Shown one piece after another: positions 27,398 through 39,799 of a DNA stretch of 64,000 nt. Each line of letters opens with the position of its first letter. The stretch's first letter is position 1. This stretch comes from Verrucomicrobiia bacterium. GTDB lineage: Bacteria; Verrucomicrobiota; Verrucomicrobiia; Limisphaerales; DSYF01. The notes beneath the pieces are model-generated. The model worked only from the letters and a program-made list of their open reading frames with translations, was not told the DNA's origin and ran no database searches. The position numbers were made by a program, and so were the translations under genes. Location of the stretch: NCBI GenBank assembly GCA_035765895.1, contig DASTWL010000008.1, positions 1-64,000 of the forward strand, in the 5' to 3' direction.

Positions 27398-27680
27398 TTG
27401 TGTGACATTACCCACAAAGATGTCGCACTTCGGGCTGGGCGGGTGGCATCAATCAACCGCGGAGATGCCGGGATGCGGAAGACCAGTTCCCCTCCTTGGA
27501 GGGGCCAGGGGTGGGTGGGATTGGCCACAGAGGAACAGAGGTTGAATCCACCTCCGCGCCTCTGCGGTGAAAGTCGCCTGGCGGTTCGTTCAAGCTGTGG
27601 GGGAGCACGGAAGGCGACCGCGAAGCGGGCGAGCCGCACGTTTACCTCTTTTGCCCCCAATGCCGCGAATGCGAACGGAT
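27398..27680. repeat. Long direct repeat, copy A
   Basis: About 283 bp that recurs, in the same orientation and nearly base for base, at 28282-28572. Shared landmarks include 'ATCAATCAACCGCGGAGA', the palindrome CCCCTCC-TT-GGAGGGG, 'GGTGGGATTGGCCACAGAGG' and the end 'TGCCGCGAATGCGAACGGAT'. Two short indels separate the copies. Pieces resemble the 'accgcagagacgc' intergenic repeats common in Verrucomicrobiota. Confidence 0.9.
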
Positions 27681-27824
27681 GCCGGTGAAGTGGCAGAATC
27701 TTAAACCACAGATGAACTCAGGTGGACACGGATGAACATCAACGGGGTTCAAAGCACTCAGCCCAAGGCGGGGGAGTCTTCAACTCACCGCAGAGACGCT
27801 GAGGCGCGGAGCAGTTTCCCGCGC
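27681..27824. repeat. Fragments of dispersed intergenic repeats
   Basis: Non-coding. Contains 'AAACCACAGATGAACTCAGG' followed by 'TGGACACGGATGAACATC' (27703-27740) and 'CACCGCAGAGACGCTGAGG' (27785-27805). These are like the dispersed intergenic repeats of Verrucomicrobiota and Planctomycetota genomes. Confidence 0.5.
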
Positions 27825-28193
27825 TCAAAGCGTCATCATGACTGCTTGGAGATCGATTCCGGCAAACTCCGCTGAGTATTGGCAGCGGTTGCAGGAATAG
27901 GGAAGCACCCGCTTGATGGAGGTCATTGGTAACTTGCAACTGGGGCAAAACACCCGCTTCTCATAACTGCCGCTGCCGGTCCGTTTGAACAGTGCGCCCC
28001 GGTGCTCGACAAACGAGGTCGAAACCGAATTGTTCGCGAGAGCGCGATATGCGCTGCCATATCCTGCCTGCAGTTGCGCCACCTGATCTTCCAATGTCCG
28101 CGCTTGATCTCGTGCCAATTCAAGCCGCCCCCGGAGCATGGAGTTCGGCCCCTGGTCATTGATGATGGATTGAATGTAGGCGGCAAGACCCAT
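27825..28193 (-). CDS. Small zinc-ribbon protein, 122 aa
   Basis: A 122-aa protein with a helical, possibly coiled-coil N-terminal half ('RLELARDQARTLEDQVAQLQ') and a C-terminal zinc ribbon: two CXXC pairs in 'CPSCKLPM' and 'YSCNRC' spaced as in small metal-binding knuckles. Function unknown. The start at 28193 was chosen; in-frame ATGs further up (28292, 28412) run into the flanking repeat. The gene is bracketed by the two long direct repeats, which suggests it arrived, or was duplicated around, as part of an accessory unit. Base composition is lower in GC than the core genes. Confidence 0.55.
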   Translation of the reverse strand: MGLAAYIQSIINDQGPNSMLRGRLELARDQARTLEDQVAQLQAGYGSAYRALANNSVSTSFVEHRGALFKRTGSGSYEKRVFCPSCKLPMTSIKRVLPYSCNRCQYSAEFAGIDLQAVMMTL

Positions 28194-28281
28194 GGCGATG
28201 ACTTCTTTCTGTTGTTTTACTGTGCCCAACCGCTTGGCCGGGCGCTCAATTGAGCACTTATTGAACAATCTCAATCGCAGC

Positions 28282-28572
28282 TTGTGTGCCATAACCCAAG
28301 AAGATGTCACACTTCGGGCCGGGCGGGTGACATCAATCAACCGCGGAGACGCCGGGACGCGGAAGAGCAGTTCCCCTCCTTGGAGGGGCCAGGGGTGGGT
28401 GGGATTGGCCACAGAGGCACAGAGAACGCAGAGATTGAATTCACCTCCGCGCCTTTGCGGTGAAAGTGGCCTGCGGTTCGTTCAAGCTGCGGGGGGAACA
28501 CGGAATGCGACTGCGAAGTGGCGAGCCGCACGTTGACCGCTTCTGCCCTCAATGCCGCGAATGCGAACGGAT
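28282..28572. repeat. Long direct repeat, copy B
   Basis: Second copy, about 291 bp, of the repeat at 27398-27680, starting about 884 bp further on. The pair flanks the zinc-ribbon gene and lies just before the AIPR gene. No target-site duplication or transposase gene was seen. The 208 bases after it, up to 28780, show no further feature apart from presumably holding the AIPR promoter. Confidence 0.9.
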
Positions 28573-28780
28573 TCCTGCGACGTAGATGAGCGCCAGTTTT
28601 TTCAATATTGTTGTTGCACGATCTGAATGATGTGGGTAGGTGTTCTTCCAGTTGCAGTGCGAATGCCCCGTCGGCAAGTAGTGCGCAACCCTCGATTAGA
28701 GTAAGCGGTTTGTGTCAGAGTGAGCTAAGTGTTGCTTGCCTGAAAAACTTCTAGTCGCAGCGAAACCGCGGAATGTCAAA

Positions 28781-30079
28781 ATGACTAGTCCACATACTAG
28801 TGTAGTTAGCAGCGACACCTCCGTTCAGATCCCCGCTCATCCTGACCAAGTCCGTGTCTTGGTCGACCCAATCGAACCAAAGTCAAAATCTAGGGCAATC
28901 CTCTGCCTGCCGGTTAACACGGTATTTGATTGCGGTCTCAAGGAATGGCTGGGGGCAAACGTGCGCGAGCAGAAAATGGGGTCTTCAATTGCAAAAGACA
29001 TCATTCGCACGCTGGACGAGCGTCCCGACACCATGCATCCGCTCAATCGTGGAATTACAGTGCTGTCGAACGGCTTTCGCTACGACTCGCAAAGTAAAAC
29101 CTTCACGATCCTGCTTCGAGATCCAAAGCGCCACGGCGTTATTGATGGAGGCCATACTTTCCGCGCGATCGAACAAGTTGTTCAAAAGCGGCTCGACGCT
29201 GGTCTTGAGGCGCCAAATGCTTTTGTGCATGTCGAAGTGCTTGCTGGTTACGACGAGATCGCTTCGGACATTATCTCCGCAAGGAATTCGGTCGCTGCGG
29301 TTCGTGATTCTGCTATATATGCGCTTGAAGGAGTCTTCGACGATATTCGGCATCACCTGCGCAAAGCGAAAATAGAAGACTTGATTGCATTCCGGCAAAA
29401 CGAGCAGAACAAGAAGATGACCGTCGAAGAAGTTCTGGCGGTTTGCACGCTGTTTCACCCGACGTATGCCGATGGCAGCAGCCACCCGATGAAGGCATAC
29501 ACATCGAGAGCAAGCTGCGTTGAGCTCTACCATGATGAATGGCAGAAGGCTCACTCCAAATCACCAGATTCAACCGCATGGAAGAAGGGTTTTGGAAAAA
29601 TCATTCATCTTGCACCGGACCTCCTCCGGTTCAGCGAAGAAATCGAGATGGAGGCCGACGAGGCTCGCCGTCGCATTGGCGGACTCCAAGCTCTGAAAGC
29701 AACTGAAGAGAAGGAAAACGGGACAAAGGACGGCAAGTCTCGTGGTCGTGCGATGAAGGAGTTGTCAGGCCCGCGTGAATTGCCGATCACAGGAAAGACC
29801 GTTAAGTCTGGTTGGCCAACCGGCTACCTGTATCCCATCGTTGCAGCGATGCGTCCACTGGTTGATTACTCTGGAGAAGTTGCAAAATGGAAAGTTGCTG
29901 ACCCAATGCAGGTTTGCCGAGCCATCAGCAATGACTTGGTTAAGACGTTACTTGCCTACGCTGAAGAATACGGACGGAAACCAAACGCTGTGGGCAAGAG
30001 TCTACTGTGCTGGAAGAGTCTTTACGATACTGTCGAGGTTGGTTTGTTGCGCGCACAGGCACAAATTGGCAAACAGTAA
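28781..30079 (+). CDS. AIPR-family (abortive infection/phage resistance-like) protein
   Basis: A 432-aa cytoplasmic protein resembling the AIPR family, whose members include abortive-infection phage resistance proteins. The family-like motifs are 'PLNRGITVLSNGF' (about 87-99) and 'VIDGGHTFRAI' (about 120-130); in the usual form these read N-RGI-T and NGGQT. The remainder is mostly helical with a Lys/Glu-rich stretch near residue 315. GC content is visibly lower than in flanking clpB and the ABC-F gene, and repeats lie on both sides, which suggests transfer. The ATG at 28781 is preferred over TTG at 28736. No partner toxin, nuclease or methylase gene is adjacent, so defence is an inference. 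Confidence 0.7.
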   Translation: MTSPHTSVVSSDTSVQIPAHPDQVRVLVDPIEPKSKSRAILCLPVNTVFDCGLKEWLGANVREQKMGSSIAKDIIRTLDERPDTMHPLNRGITVLSNGFRYDSQSKTFTILLRDPKRHGVIDGGHTFRAIEQVVQKRLDAGLEAPNAFVHVEVLAGYDEIASDIISARNSVAAVRDSAIYALEGVFDDIRHHLRKAKIEDLIAFRQNEQNKKMTVEEVLAVCTLFHPTYADGSSHPMKAYTSRASCVELYHDEWQKAHSKSPDSTAWKKGFGKIIHLAPDLLRFSEEIEMEADEARRRIGGLQALKATEEKENGTKDGKSRGRAMKELSGPRELPITGKTVKSGWPTGYLYPIVAAMRPLVDYSGEVAKWKVADPMQVCRAISNDLVKTLLAYAEEYGRKPNAVGKSLLCWKSLYDTVEVGLLRAQAQIGKQ

Positions 30080-30098
30080 TCACTGTTAGATTTCAAGC

Positions 30099-30132
30099 GC
30101 CCAAGGTTGGCTGGTCACAGCCAGCCTTGGGC
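30099..30132 (+). terminator. Strong hairpin after the AIPR gene
   Basis: A 15-bp stem (GCCCAAGGTTGGCTG / CAGCCAGCCTTGGGC, one wobble pair) with a GTCA loop, starting 19 bp past the AIPR stop. It is not followed by a T run but by a tandem AGCTTCCGCTATC repeat, so termination strength is uncertain. Confidence 0.6.
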
Positions 30133-30551
30133 TTCCGCTATCAGCTTCCGCTATCAAACTGGGGCATCTTGTTCCACTTTTCGCTGGCGTGGCACAGTGT
30201 TTGGCACACTCGCTGTCACACTTTCTGGGGAAAGCACACCCTTTTTCAGCCCTTTAGGCTTTCGAATCTTTGGCATGGAGCGTGATTGTCTGGTCGATGG
30301 ATAAAAGTTGATGATCGATGGATGCATGCGGCGAGGAAATCCGCGTTTCAACCGTGTTCATCGGTGGCTGAAAACGGTTGAGGGGTTTTGGCTGATGGTT
30401 GATGGCCTGACACCGGGAAAAGACAGGATTAACAGGATGGACAGGATTTCCCGGTTGGGACCGGGCTTCATTCAATCCAGCATCATCTTGTTAATCCTGT
30501 CCGGCATCGTCCCTTGAATTTTTGGCGTTTGGATTTAATTGATTAACAGCT
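30133..30551. repeat. Non-coding stretch with dispersed repeats
   Basis: No gene. Contains a tandem 'CTTCCGCTATC' pair, a 'CCGTGTTCATCGGTGGCTGA' element near 30351, and an 18-bp inverted repeat: GACAGGATTAACAGGATG at 30422-30439 and its near-complement (one mismatch) at 30484-30501. The 'GACAGGATTAACAGGAT' sequence is a type of dispersed repeat seen in many Verrucomicrobiota. The clpB promoter should lie at the right end; no CIRCE-like element was seen. Confidence 0.6.
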
Positions 30552-33152
30552 ATGCAAATGGATCGGCTCACCATCAAGGCGCAGGAGGCGTTGCAGGCGG
30601 CGCAGAACCTCGCGCGCGAATTCTCCCATCAGGAACTGGATTCCGAACATCTGCTGCTGGCGTTGACCCAGCAGCCGGAGAGTCTCGTGCCGGAATTGCT
30701 GGAGAAGCTCGGCGTCGCCACCCCCAAACTTACCGCGGACCTCAACCAGGAACTCGCCCGCCGTCACAAGGTGCAGGGCGGCGCGGACACGTTCGCGGGA
30801 CAGACGTTGCGCAAGGCACTCGATGCCGCCGAGACGGAGGCGCGCAAGCTCAAGGATGATTACATCAGCACGGAGCATCTGCTTCTGGGCATCGTGGAAA
30901 CCGCCGGCGGGTCGTTGAAGAAGACGCTGGCCGCCGTGGGGCTGAACCGCGACGCGGTGCTCAAGGCCCTGATGGAATTGCGCGGCAATCAGCGGGTCAC
31001 GGATCCGAATCCGGAGGACAAGTTCCAGGCGCTGGAGAAATACGGCAAGGATCTCACGGCCCTCGCGCGGCAGGGCAAGATTGACCCGGTCATCGGCCGC
31101 GACGAGGAAATCCGGCGCGTGATGCAGGTGTTGTCGCGGCGGACAAAGAACAATCCGGTGCTCATTGGCGAGCCGGGCGTGGGCAAGACGGCCATCGCGG
31201 AGGGACTCGCCCGGCGCATCGTGAGCGGGGATGTGCCGGAGTCGCTCAAGAACAAGCGGCTCGTGGCGATGGACATCGGCGCGATGATCGCCGGGGCGAA
31301 GTATCGCGGCGAATTCGAGGACCGGCTCAAGGCGTTCCTCAAGGAAGTCACGTCGAGCGAGGGAAAAATCATCCTGTTCATTGATGAGCTGCACACGATC
31401 GTTGGCGCGGGCAAGGCCGAGGGTGCGGTCGATGCCGGCAACATGCTCAAGCCGCAACTGGCGCGTGGGGAACTGCGCTGCGTCGGCGCCACCACGCTGG
31501 ACGAATACCGCAAATACATCGAGAAGGATCCGGCGCTGGAACGGCGATTCCAGCCGGTGCAGGTCAGCGAACCGAGCGTGGAGGCGACCATCGCGATTTT
31601 GCGCGGCTTGAAGGAGCGTTACGAAGTCCATCACGGCGTGCGCATCCAGGACGGCGCGCTCGTGGCGGCGGCGACGTTGTCCAATCGCTACATCACCGAC
31701 CGTTTTCTGCCCGACAAGGCCATCGACCTCGTGGACGAGGCCGCGTCGCGGCTCCGCATGGAGCTGGATTCGCTGCCGACGGAGATTGACCAGTTGGAGC
31801 GGCAGGTGATGCAGCTCGAGATCGAGCAGAATGCGTTGAAGAAGGAGAAGGACGCCGCGTCGCAGGAACGGTTGCAGAAGCTGGAACATGATCTGGCGAA
31901 CTTGAAGGAAAAGGCCGGGACGCTGAAGGCGCAGTGGCAGAACGAAAAGGCGTCCATCAACGCGGTGGGCATCATCAACAGCCAGCTGGAGCAGGCAAAG
32001 CTGGAGCTGGAAAAGGCGCAGCGCCAGGGCGACCTGAATGCGGCGGCGCAGATTCAATACGGCAAGATTCCCGAGCTGCAAAAGAAGCTGGCGGCGGCGG
32101 AAAAGGCGTTGAAGGAGAAGCCCAGCGACCACCGGCTGCTACACGAGGAGGTGACCGATGAGGAAATCGCCGAGGTTGTGGCGGCGTGGACGGGCATTCC
32201 GGTGTCCAGGATGCTGCAGGGCGAACGCGAAAAGCTGGTGCACATGGAAACCCGGTTGCAGGAGCGCGTGATTGGCCAGCGGGAGGCGATCGAGGCCGTG
32301 GCCAATGCGGTGCGCCGTTCGCGCAGCGGTTTGCAGGACCCCAACCGGCCGGTGGGCTCCTTCATTTTCCTCGGCCCGACGGGCGTCGGCAAAACCGAGA
32401 CGGCCCGCGCGCTGGCGGAATTTTTGTTCGATGACGAGAACGCCATGGTGCGCATCGACATGTCGGAATACATGGAGAAGCACGCCGTGTCGCGGCTGGT
32501 GGGCGCGCCGCCCGGCTACGTGGGCTACGAGGAGGGCGGGCAGTTGAGCGAAGCCGTCCGGCGCCGGCCCTACAGCGTGGTGTTGTTCGACGAGATCGAA
32601 AAGGCCCACCACGACGTGTTCAACGTGCTGTTGCAGGTGCTGGACGACGGGCGGTTGACGGACGGGCAGGGGCGCACGGTGGATTTCAAGAACGCCATCG
32701 TCATCATGACCAGCAACATCGGCTCGCCGGTCATCCAGGAATTTTACGCGGGCAACCGCGGTTCCGTGAAGGACGAGGCCGAGCTGGAACGCGTGGTCAA
32801 AATGGAATTGAAGGCGAACTTCCGGCCGGAATTTCTCAACCGCGTGGACGACATCATCATCTTCCACAGCCTCAGCGAGGCGCAGATCGGGGAGATTGTG
32901 GACGTGCAGTTGCGGCAGGTGGCGGCGCGGCTGGCGGAGCAAAAGGTGACGCTCGAACTCACGCCCGGCGCGAAGAAGCTCATCGCGAAGGAAGGCTACG
33001 ACCCGCAGTTTGGGGCGCGTCCGCTCAAGCGGACCATTCAGGACCTGGTGCTCAATCCGCTGGCGACCAAGCTGCTCAAGGGCGAAGTCAAACCGGGCGA
33101 CCGCCTCAAGGCCGTGGCACAATCCGGGGAACTGTGGTTTGAGCAGGCCTGA
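30552..33152 (+). CDS. clpB: ATP-dependent disaggregase ClpB
   Basis: An 866-aa Hsp100 chaperone that, with DnaK, dissolves protein aggregates after heat stress. It has an N-terminal Clp_N double repeat (residues 1-145), a first AAA+ module with Walker A '[15 protein letters not shown]' near 205 and Walker B '[14 protein letters not shown]', the long coiled-coil middle domain (about 405-525) that distinguishes ClpB from ClpA and ClpC, and a second AAA+ module with '[15 protein letters not shown]' and '[20 protein letters not shown]'. Length matches the family. An internal start for the short ClpB isoform was not examined. Convergent with the Wsp operon. Confidence 0.97.
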   Translation: MQMDRLTIKAQEALQAAQNLAREFSHQELDSEHLLLALTQQPESLVPELLEKLGVATPKLTADLNQELARRHKVQGGADTFAGQTLRKALDAAETEARKLKDDYISTEHLLLGIVETAGGSLKKTLAAVGLNRDAVLKALMELRGNQRVTDPNPEDKFQALEKYGKDLTALARQGKIDPVIGRDEEIRRVMQVLSRRTKNNPVLIGEPGVGKTAIAEGLARRIVSGDVPESLKNKRLVAMDIGAMIAGAKYRGEFEDRLKAFLKEVTSSEGKIILFIDELHTIVGAGKAEGAVDAGNMLKPQLARGELRCVGATTLDEYRKYIEKDPALERRFQPVQVSEPSVEATIAILRGLKERYEVHHGVRIQDGALVAAATLSNRYITDRFLPDKAIDLVDEAASRLRMELDSLPTEIDQLERQVMQLEIEQNALKKEKDAASQERLQKLEHDLANLKEKAGTLKAQWQNEKASINAVGIINSQLEQAKLELEKAQRQGDLNAAAQIQYGKIPELQKKLAAAEKALKEKPSDHRLLHEEVTDEEIAEVVAAWTGIPVSRMLQGEREKLVHMETRLQERVIGQREAIEAVANAVRRSRSGLQDPNRPVGSFIFLGPTGVGKTETARALAEFLFDDENAMVRIDMSEYMEKHAVSRLVGAPPGYVGYEEGGQLSEAVRRRPYSVVLFDEIEKAHHDVFNVLLQVLDDGRLTDGQGRTVDFKNAIVIMTSNIGSPVIQEFYAGNRGSVKDEAELERVVKMELKANFRPEFLNRVDDIIIFHSLSEAQIGEIVDVQLRQVAARLAEQKVTLELTPGAKKLIAKEGYDPQFGARPLKRTIQDLVLNPLATKLLKGEVKPGDRLKAVAQSGELWFEQA

Positions 33153-33163
33153 GCGGCCCGCTT

Positions 33164-35711
<2,548 letters not shown>

Positions 35712-35718
35712 CGTTGCC

Positions 35719-36723
35719 TTATCCGGGCTGGAATATATTCGCCAGACGCGGACCGATTTTGTCCAGCGCCAAAATTTCGCTGGCCGCCTTCAAATCCGCC
35801 GCGGCCTTGGGCATGCCGAAGACCGCGCTGCTCTGGCGGTCCTGGGCAATGGTGTGGTGGCCGCTCTCCCGCAACAAACGCAGGCCTTCCGCGCCGTCCC
35901 GGCCCATCCCCGTGAGCAGGATGCCAACCACTTCACCCTTCCAGAAATGTGCGACGCTCTTAAGAAACACGTCCACCGATGGCCGGTAGGAATAATCCAC
36001 GGGCGACCGCGTGTAACCCAGCCGCGTGGCGTTGGTGAACACCAGATGCTCCTCCCGTGCGGCCACCAGAACCGTTCCGGGTTCCGGACGGTCGCCCTCC
36101 TCCGCGAGGCGGACGGGGAGATGACAGTGCTGGCCGAGCCACGACGCCAGTCCTGCCGTGAACTGGGGATCCACGTGCTGAATGATGACCACCGCGGGGG
36201 CAAAGTGCGCCGGCAGCGCCTGCAAGATGCTGGCAATCGCCGCCGGCCCGCCCGCCGAGGCGCCGATGACCACCAGGGATTCCCGGGCGCGTGGTCCGGC
36301 CGGCTTGGTGTTGCCGTTGGCGGCCACGCGCGTCACGAGCTTGCTGATCTTGTCGAGCTTCTGGAGCAACGGCTGTCCGCCGTCGAGGCTGCCGCCGGGA
36401 TTGAGCACGGGCACGCTGACCGCGTCCAGCGCGCCGGCGCCCATGGCCTCGAACACCTGTGCCGTGTCGTCATGAATGTTCGCGCTCACAATGACGATGG
36501 CGCACGGGGTGGCGGCCATGATGCGGCGCGTGGCTTCGGCGCCGTTCATGTCGGGCATGACGAGATCCATCAGGATGGCGTCCGGCCGGTCCTGGGCACA
36601 ACGCGCGACGGCATCCGCGCCCGAGCGGGCGATCCAGGCGACCTCATGACGGCCGTTGCTGAGCACGGTTCGGCGCAGGGCCTCGGCCGCAAACAGCGTG
36701 TCGTTGACGATGCCGATTCTCAT
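35719..36723 (-). CDS. wspF: CheB/WspF-type protein-glutamate methylesterase
   Basis: A 334-aa CheB-family enzyme that removes methyl groups from the receptor, here WspA, after phosphorylation of its receiver. N-terminal receiver with Asp53 in '[13 protein letters not shown]'; C-terminal methylesterase with the catalytic Ser in '[13 protein letters not shown]', His in '[11 protein letters not shown]' and Asp in '[14 protein letters not shown]'. Start overlaps the wspE stop by 4 bp. In Pseudomonas, loss of WspF locks the pathway on. Name given from operon position and homology. Confidence 0.92.
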   Translation of the reverse strand: MRIGIVNDTLFAAEALRRTVLSNGRHEVAWIARSGADAVARCAQDRPDAILMDLVMPDMNGAEATRRIMAATPCAIVIVSANIHDDTAQVFEAMGAGALDAVSVPVLNPGGSLDGGQPLLQKLDKISKLVTRVAANGNTKPAGPRARESLVVIGASAGGPAAIASILQALPAHFAPAVVIIQHVDPQFTAGLASWLGQHCHLPVRLAEEGDRPEPGTVLVAAREEHLVFTNATRLGYTRSPVDYSYRPSVDVFLKSVAHFWKGEVVGILLTGMGRDGAEGLRLLRESGHHTIAQDRQSSAVFGMPKAAADLKAASEILALDKIGPRLANIFQPG

Positions 36724-39080
36724 TCTTCGGGTTCGCCGATCAGGTCGGTCACGGCGTGCAACAAGGTTTCATCGTGGAAACTGCCCTTCGTCAGATAATA
36801 GTCCGCGCCGGCCTGCAAGCCGCGGAGGCGGTCCTCCTCGCGATCCTTGTAGGACACGATCATTACGGGGATGGACTGCAATTGCGGATCCTTTTTGATG
36901 AGTTCCGTCAGTTCGATGCCGTCCATGCGGGGCATGTCCACGTCCGAAATCACCAGGTCGTAGGTGCCGGCGCGGACGGCGTTCCAACCGTCGGCGCCGT
37001 CCACGGCCACCTCGACCGCATAACCGCGGCCCGACAGGAGCTTGCGCTCCAGCTCGCGGACGGTCAGCGAGTCGTCCACCACGAGGACGTGTTTGCGGCG
37101 GGTTTGAGTGGACATCAGGGCCTGCTGCGGCACGCCGGCCAGCCGGCCGGAGGAAATCAACTTCTCCACCGAGCGGACGAGATCATCCACGTCAATGATC
37201 AACACGGGCGAACCATCCTCCATGAGCGCGGCGGCGCTGATGTCCTTCACCTTGCCGAGGCGCGGATCGAGGGGCTGGACGACCAGCTCGCGTTCGCCCA
37301 GAAACTTGTCCACCACCAAGCCGTAACGGCTCTTGCGTTCGCCGAGGATGATGACCGGAATTTCCGCCGGCAGCGTCGGGCGTTCGCCGCAATCGAGCAC
37401 CTGCTGGGCGGACAACAGCCCGATGGCCTCGTCGTTGAAGCGGAAGGTGAGGTGCCCCTCGATGCTTTCAACCTGGTCGCGGCGCAGGTGGCGCGTCCGC
37501 ACGATCTGCGACAACGGCAGCGCGTAGGGTTCGCCCGCCACCTCCACCAGCAGCGTCCGCAAGACGGACAGCGTGATGGGGAGCTGGAGCATGAACCGCG
37601 TGCCGCGGCCCGGCTCGGTGTAAACGCGGATGTTGCCGCGCACGCCCCGCACCATGTTGTGCACGACATCCAGCCCGACGCCGCGCCCGGAGATCTCGGT
37701 CACGGCATCCTTCAACGTGAAGCCGGGGAGGAAGAGGAACTGCAGCAGCTCCGCCTCCGTCAGGCGGCTGGCGGCGCCCGGGGGCAGCAGCTTGCGGTTC
37801 ACCACGATGTCGCGGACGCGTTCCGTGGCGATGCCGCCGCCGTCGTCGCTTACGGTGATCAACAACATGCCGGCGGCGTGGCGCGCTTCGAGGCGGATGA
37901 CGCATTCGTCCGGCTTGCCCGCGCGGCGGCGGACTTCGGGCGGTTCGCAACCGTGGTCCACGGCGTTGCGCAACAGATGGCCCAGCGGCGCTTCAAGCCG
38001 GTCGAGAATGTCGCGGTCCACCTGGGTGTTCGCGCCGGTGATTTCGAGGCGGACCTCCTTGTTCAAACTGCGCGCGATGTCCCGCACCATGCGCGGAAAA
38101 TGGCTGACGCCGTCCGCGAACGGCCGCATGCGGGTGCGCAACGCCTCCAGATACAAACGATGGGTCAGGTTCACGCACCGGCGGTCGAACATGTCCAGGT
38201 CCAGCAGCCGGTCGCCGAGAAAGCTGCGACATTCGGTGGCGCGCTGGAGTGCCGTGTGAAGCTTCTCGGCCGCGCGATCGGGCAGCGGCTGGTCGGCCAG
38301 CGATTCCCGCAGCTCTTCGATGACTTCGAACAAATCCGTCTGCATCCGCTTCAGCCGCGTCATGGAATCGGTGAAGGGACGAATCCAGCGGGCCTCCACC
38401 AATGACTCCCCGGCCAGGCCCAGCAGGCGGTTCAGGTTCTCGGCGTTCAACCGCAGCACGCGCTCGTGATTGCCCGCCTGTTTCGGCGTGCCCGCGACGG
38501 CTTCCGCCTCCACCACGTCCGGTGCCGGCGGTGCGGGCTCCGGTGGTTGGGGAGGTGGTGGTGGCGGGCTGGGCAGGGCTGCCGAAGGTGGCGGTGCGGC
38601 CGGCGGGACCGCCGGAGGAGCGGGAGGCAGTGCGGCCGGTTCTTCGCGCGGGGCCGGTGGGGTGGCAGTGGCGGCGGCGCTGAGGTCGGACAAGAATTGC
38701 TGCACTTCGGCGGCATGGCTTTGCTCCCAGGTCGCCAGCCGTGGTTCATCCGTCATCGCAAGCTGGGACAGCAAATCCACGCCCTTCAGCAGCCGGTCGA
38801 TGTGCGCGCGGCCGAGGGTCAGGGCGCCGCGCTGGGCCGCCACGAAGCAGTCTTCCATCGCATGGGCCACGCGCACGCCGACGGCGACGTTGATGATGCG
38901 GGCGGCGCCCTTGATGGAATGGGCGGCGCGCATGAGGTTTTCCAAAATGACCGGCGAGGCGTCGCCGCGCTCGATTTGCAACAGCCCCTCGGTCAGCGTG
39001 GCGCACTGGGATTCGGCCTCGACCCGGAACAGGTCGAACATCGAGAAGTTGCTCAAGTCCTCTGAGGCGCGCTTGTTCAT
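36720..39080 (-). CDS. wspE: CheA-type hybrid kinase with receiver (WspE-like)
   Basis: A 786-aa chemosensory kinase. It has an HPt domain with phospho-accepting His54 ('RAAHSIKGAARI'), a Pro-rich linker (about 150-210), a dimerisation part, an HATPase ('LRNAVDHGCEPPEVR', 'GRGVGLDVVHNMVRGV'), a CheW-like regulatory domain and a C-terminal receiver with Asp in 'DLVISDVDMPRMDG'. CheA fused to a receiver is the WspE arrangement. The ATG at 39080 overlaps the wspD stop by 4 bp. Signal from WspA should drive phosphotransfer to its own receiver, to WspF and to the operon's output kinase. Confidence 0.93.
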   Translation of the reverse strand: MNKRASEDLSNFSMFDLFRVEAESQCATLTEGLLQIERGDASPVILENLMRAAHSIKGAARIINVAVGVRVAHAMEDCFVAAQRGALTLGRAHIDRLLKGVDLLSQLAMTDEPRLATWEQSHAAEVQQFLSDLSAAATATPPAPREEPAALPPAPPAVPPAAPPPSAALPSPPPPPPQPPEPAPPAPDVVEAEAVAGTPKQAGNHERVLRLNAENLNRLLGLAGESLVEARWIRPFTDSMTRLKRMQTDLFEVIEELRESLADQPLPDRAAEKLHTALQRATECRSFLGDRLLDLDMFDRRCVNLTHRLYLEALRTRMRPFADGVSHFPRMVRDIARSLNKEVRLEITGANTQVDRDILDRLEAPLGHLLRNAVDHGCEPPEVRRRAGKPDECVIRLEARHAAGMLLITVSDDGGGIATERVRDIVVNRKLLPPGAASRLTEAELLQFLFLPGFTLKDAVTEISGRGVGLDVVHNMVRGVRGNIRVYTEPGRGTRFMLQLPITLSVLRTLLVEVAGEPYALPLSQIVRTRHLRRDQVESIEGHLTFRFNDEAIGLLSAQQVLDCGERPTLPAEIPVIILGERKSRYGLVVDKFLGERELVVQPLDPRLGKVKDISAAALMEDGSPVLIIDVDDLVRSVEKLISSGRLAGVPQQALMSTQTRRKHVLVVDDSLTVRELERKLLSGRGYAVEVAVDGADGWNAVRAGTYDLVISDVDMPRMDGIELTELIKKDPQLQSIPVMIVSYKDREEDRLRGLQAGADYYLTKGSFHDETLLHAVTDLIGEPEE

Positions 39081-39793
39081 GCCAGACTTTGGTTGAGCGC
39101 CGGGAAGAGCAGGGCGGAGTCGAGGTAAATTACGAGGCGCCCGTGCCACGTGAGCACGCCCTTGGTGTAGCTGGTGCCGGACTTGGACAGGGTGGCGGGC
39201 GGTTCGCGCAACTGGTCGGCCTCGAAGCGCTCGATGCCATGCACCTCATCGACGGGAATCACGAGCCGCTGCGACTCCCAACTGGTCACCAGCAGCCGTT
39301 GATACGCCAGTTGCCCGTGGTTGGGCGCAGGGGTGTGGGCGAGCCCGAGCACGCGCGCCAGCGAAACGCACAACAGCAGTTCGCCCCGCACATTCACGAG
39401 GCCGAGCAGCGACGTTTTCCGCCGGTGCGGCATGGAGTGGAGCCGGCGTTGTTCGGCGACCTCCTGAAACACCACCGTCGGGAGCGCGAGCCATTCCGGA
39501 CCGATGCGGAACAACACGACCGAGAGGGTGCCCGGGCTGACCGTGAATTTGGGCCGGGCAAAATGCGCGGCCCATTCCTGCCGGTAGCCCGGCGTGAGGG
39601 CTCGTTCGAGCAGCAGGGCGCCCGCCTGCGCATACACCGGGCAATTGCGGCAATGCGTGTGTTTCGCCAGTTCCGGACACGAGCCGTCGCCGCGCACGCC
39701 GATCCGGCTCCAGCAATCGTCCACGCTGACCGGCAGGCCCGGCGTCGCGGTGGACGTCGTCAGCGGCAGTTCGGTTTCGGAGCGTTCAGTCAC
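39077..39793 (-). CDS. wspD: CheW-like coupling protein with N-terminal Cys motif (WspD-like)
   Basis: A 238-aa CheW-family scaffold. The C-terminal two thirds form a CheW domain ('LSVVLFRIGPEWLALPTVVF', 'SLLGLVNVRGELLLCVSLAR'). The N-terminal extension carries four Cys: 27, 39, 48 and 51 ('DDCWSRIGVRGDGSCPEL', 'HCRNCPVY'). I recall a similar segment in WspD proteins, so it may be a conserved metal or Fe-S site, but its function is not known to me. The two CheW-like proteins of Wsp operons link WspA to WspE. Confidence 0.9.
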   Translation of the reverse strand: MTERSETELPLTTSTATPGLPVSVDDCWSRIGVRGDGSCPELAKHTHCRNCPVYAQAGALLLERALTPGYRQEWAAHFARPKFTVSPGTLSVVLFRIGPEWLALPTVVFQEVAEQRRLHSMPHRRKTSLLGLVNVRGELLLCVSLARVLGLAHTPAPNHGQLAYQRLLVTSWESQRLVIPVDEVHGIERFEADQLREPPATLSKSGTSYTKGVLTWHGRLVIYLDSALLFPALNQSLA

Positions 39794-39799
39794 GGCACG

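Noticed and set aside
27398-28572. CRISPR array from the direct repeats
   Set aside because: Only two copies, each near 285 bp, about 880 bp apart, with a gene between; not spacer-repeat periodicity.
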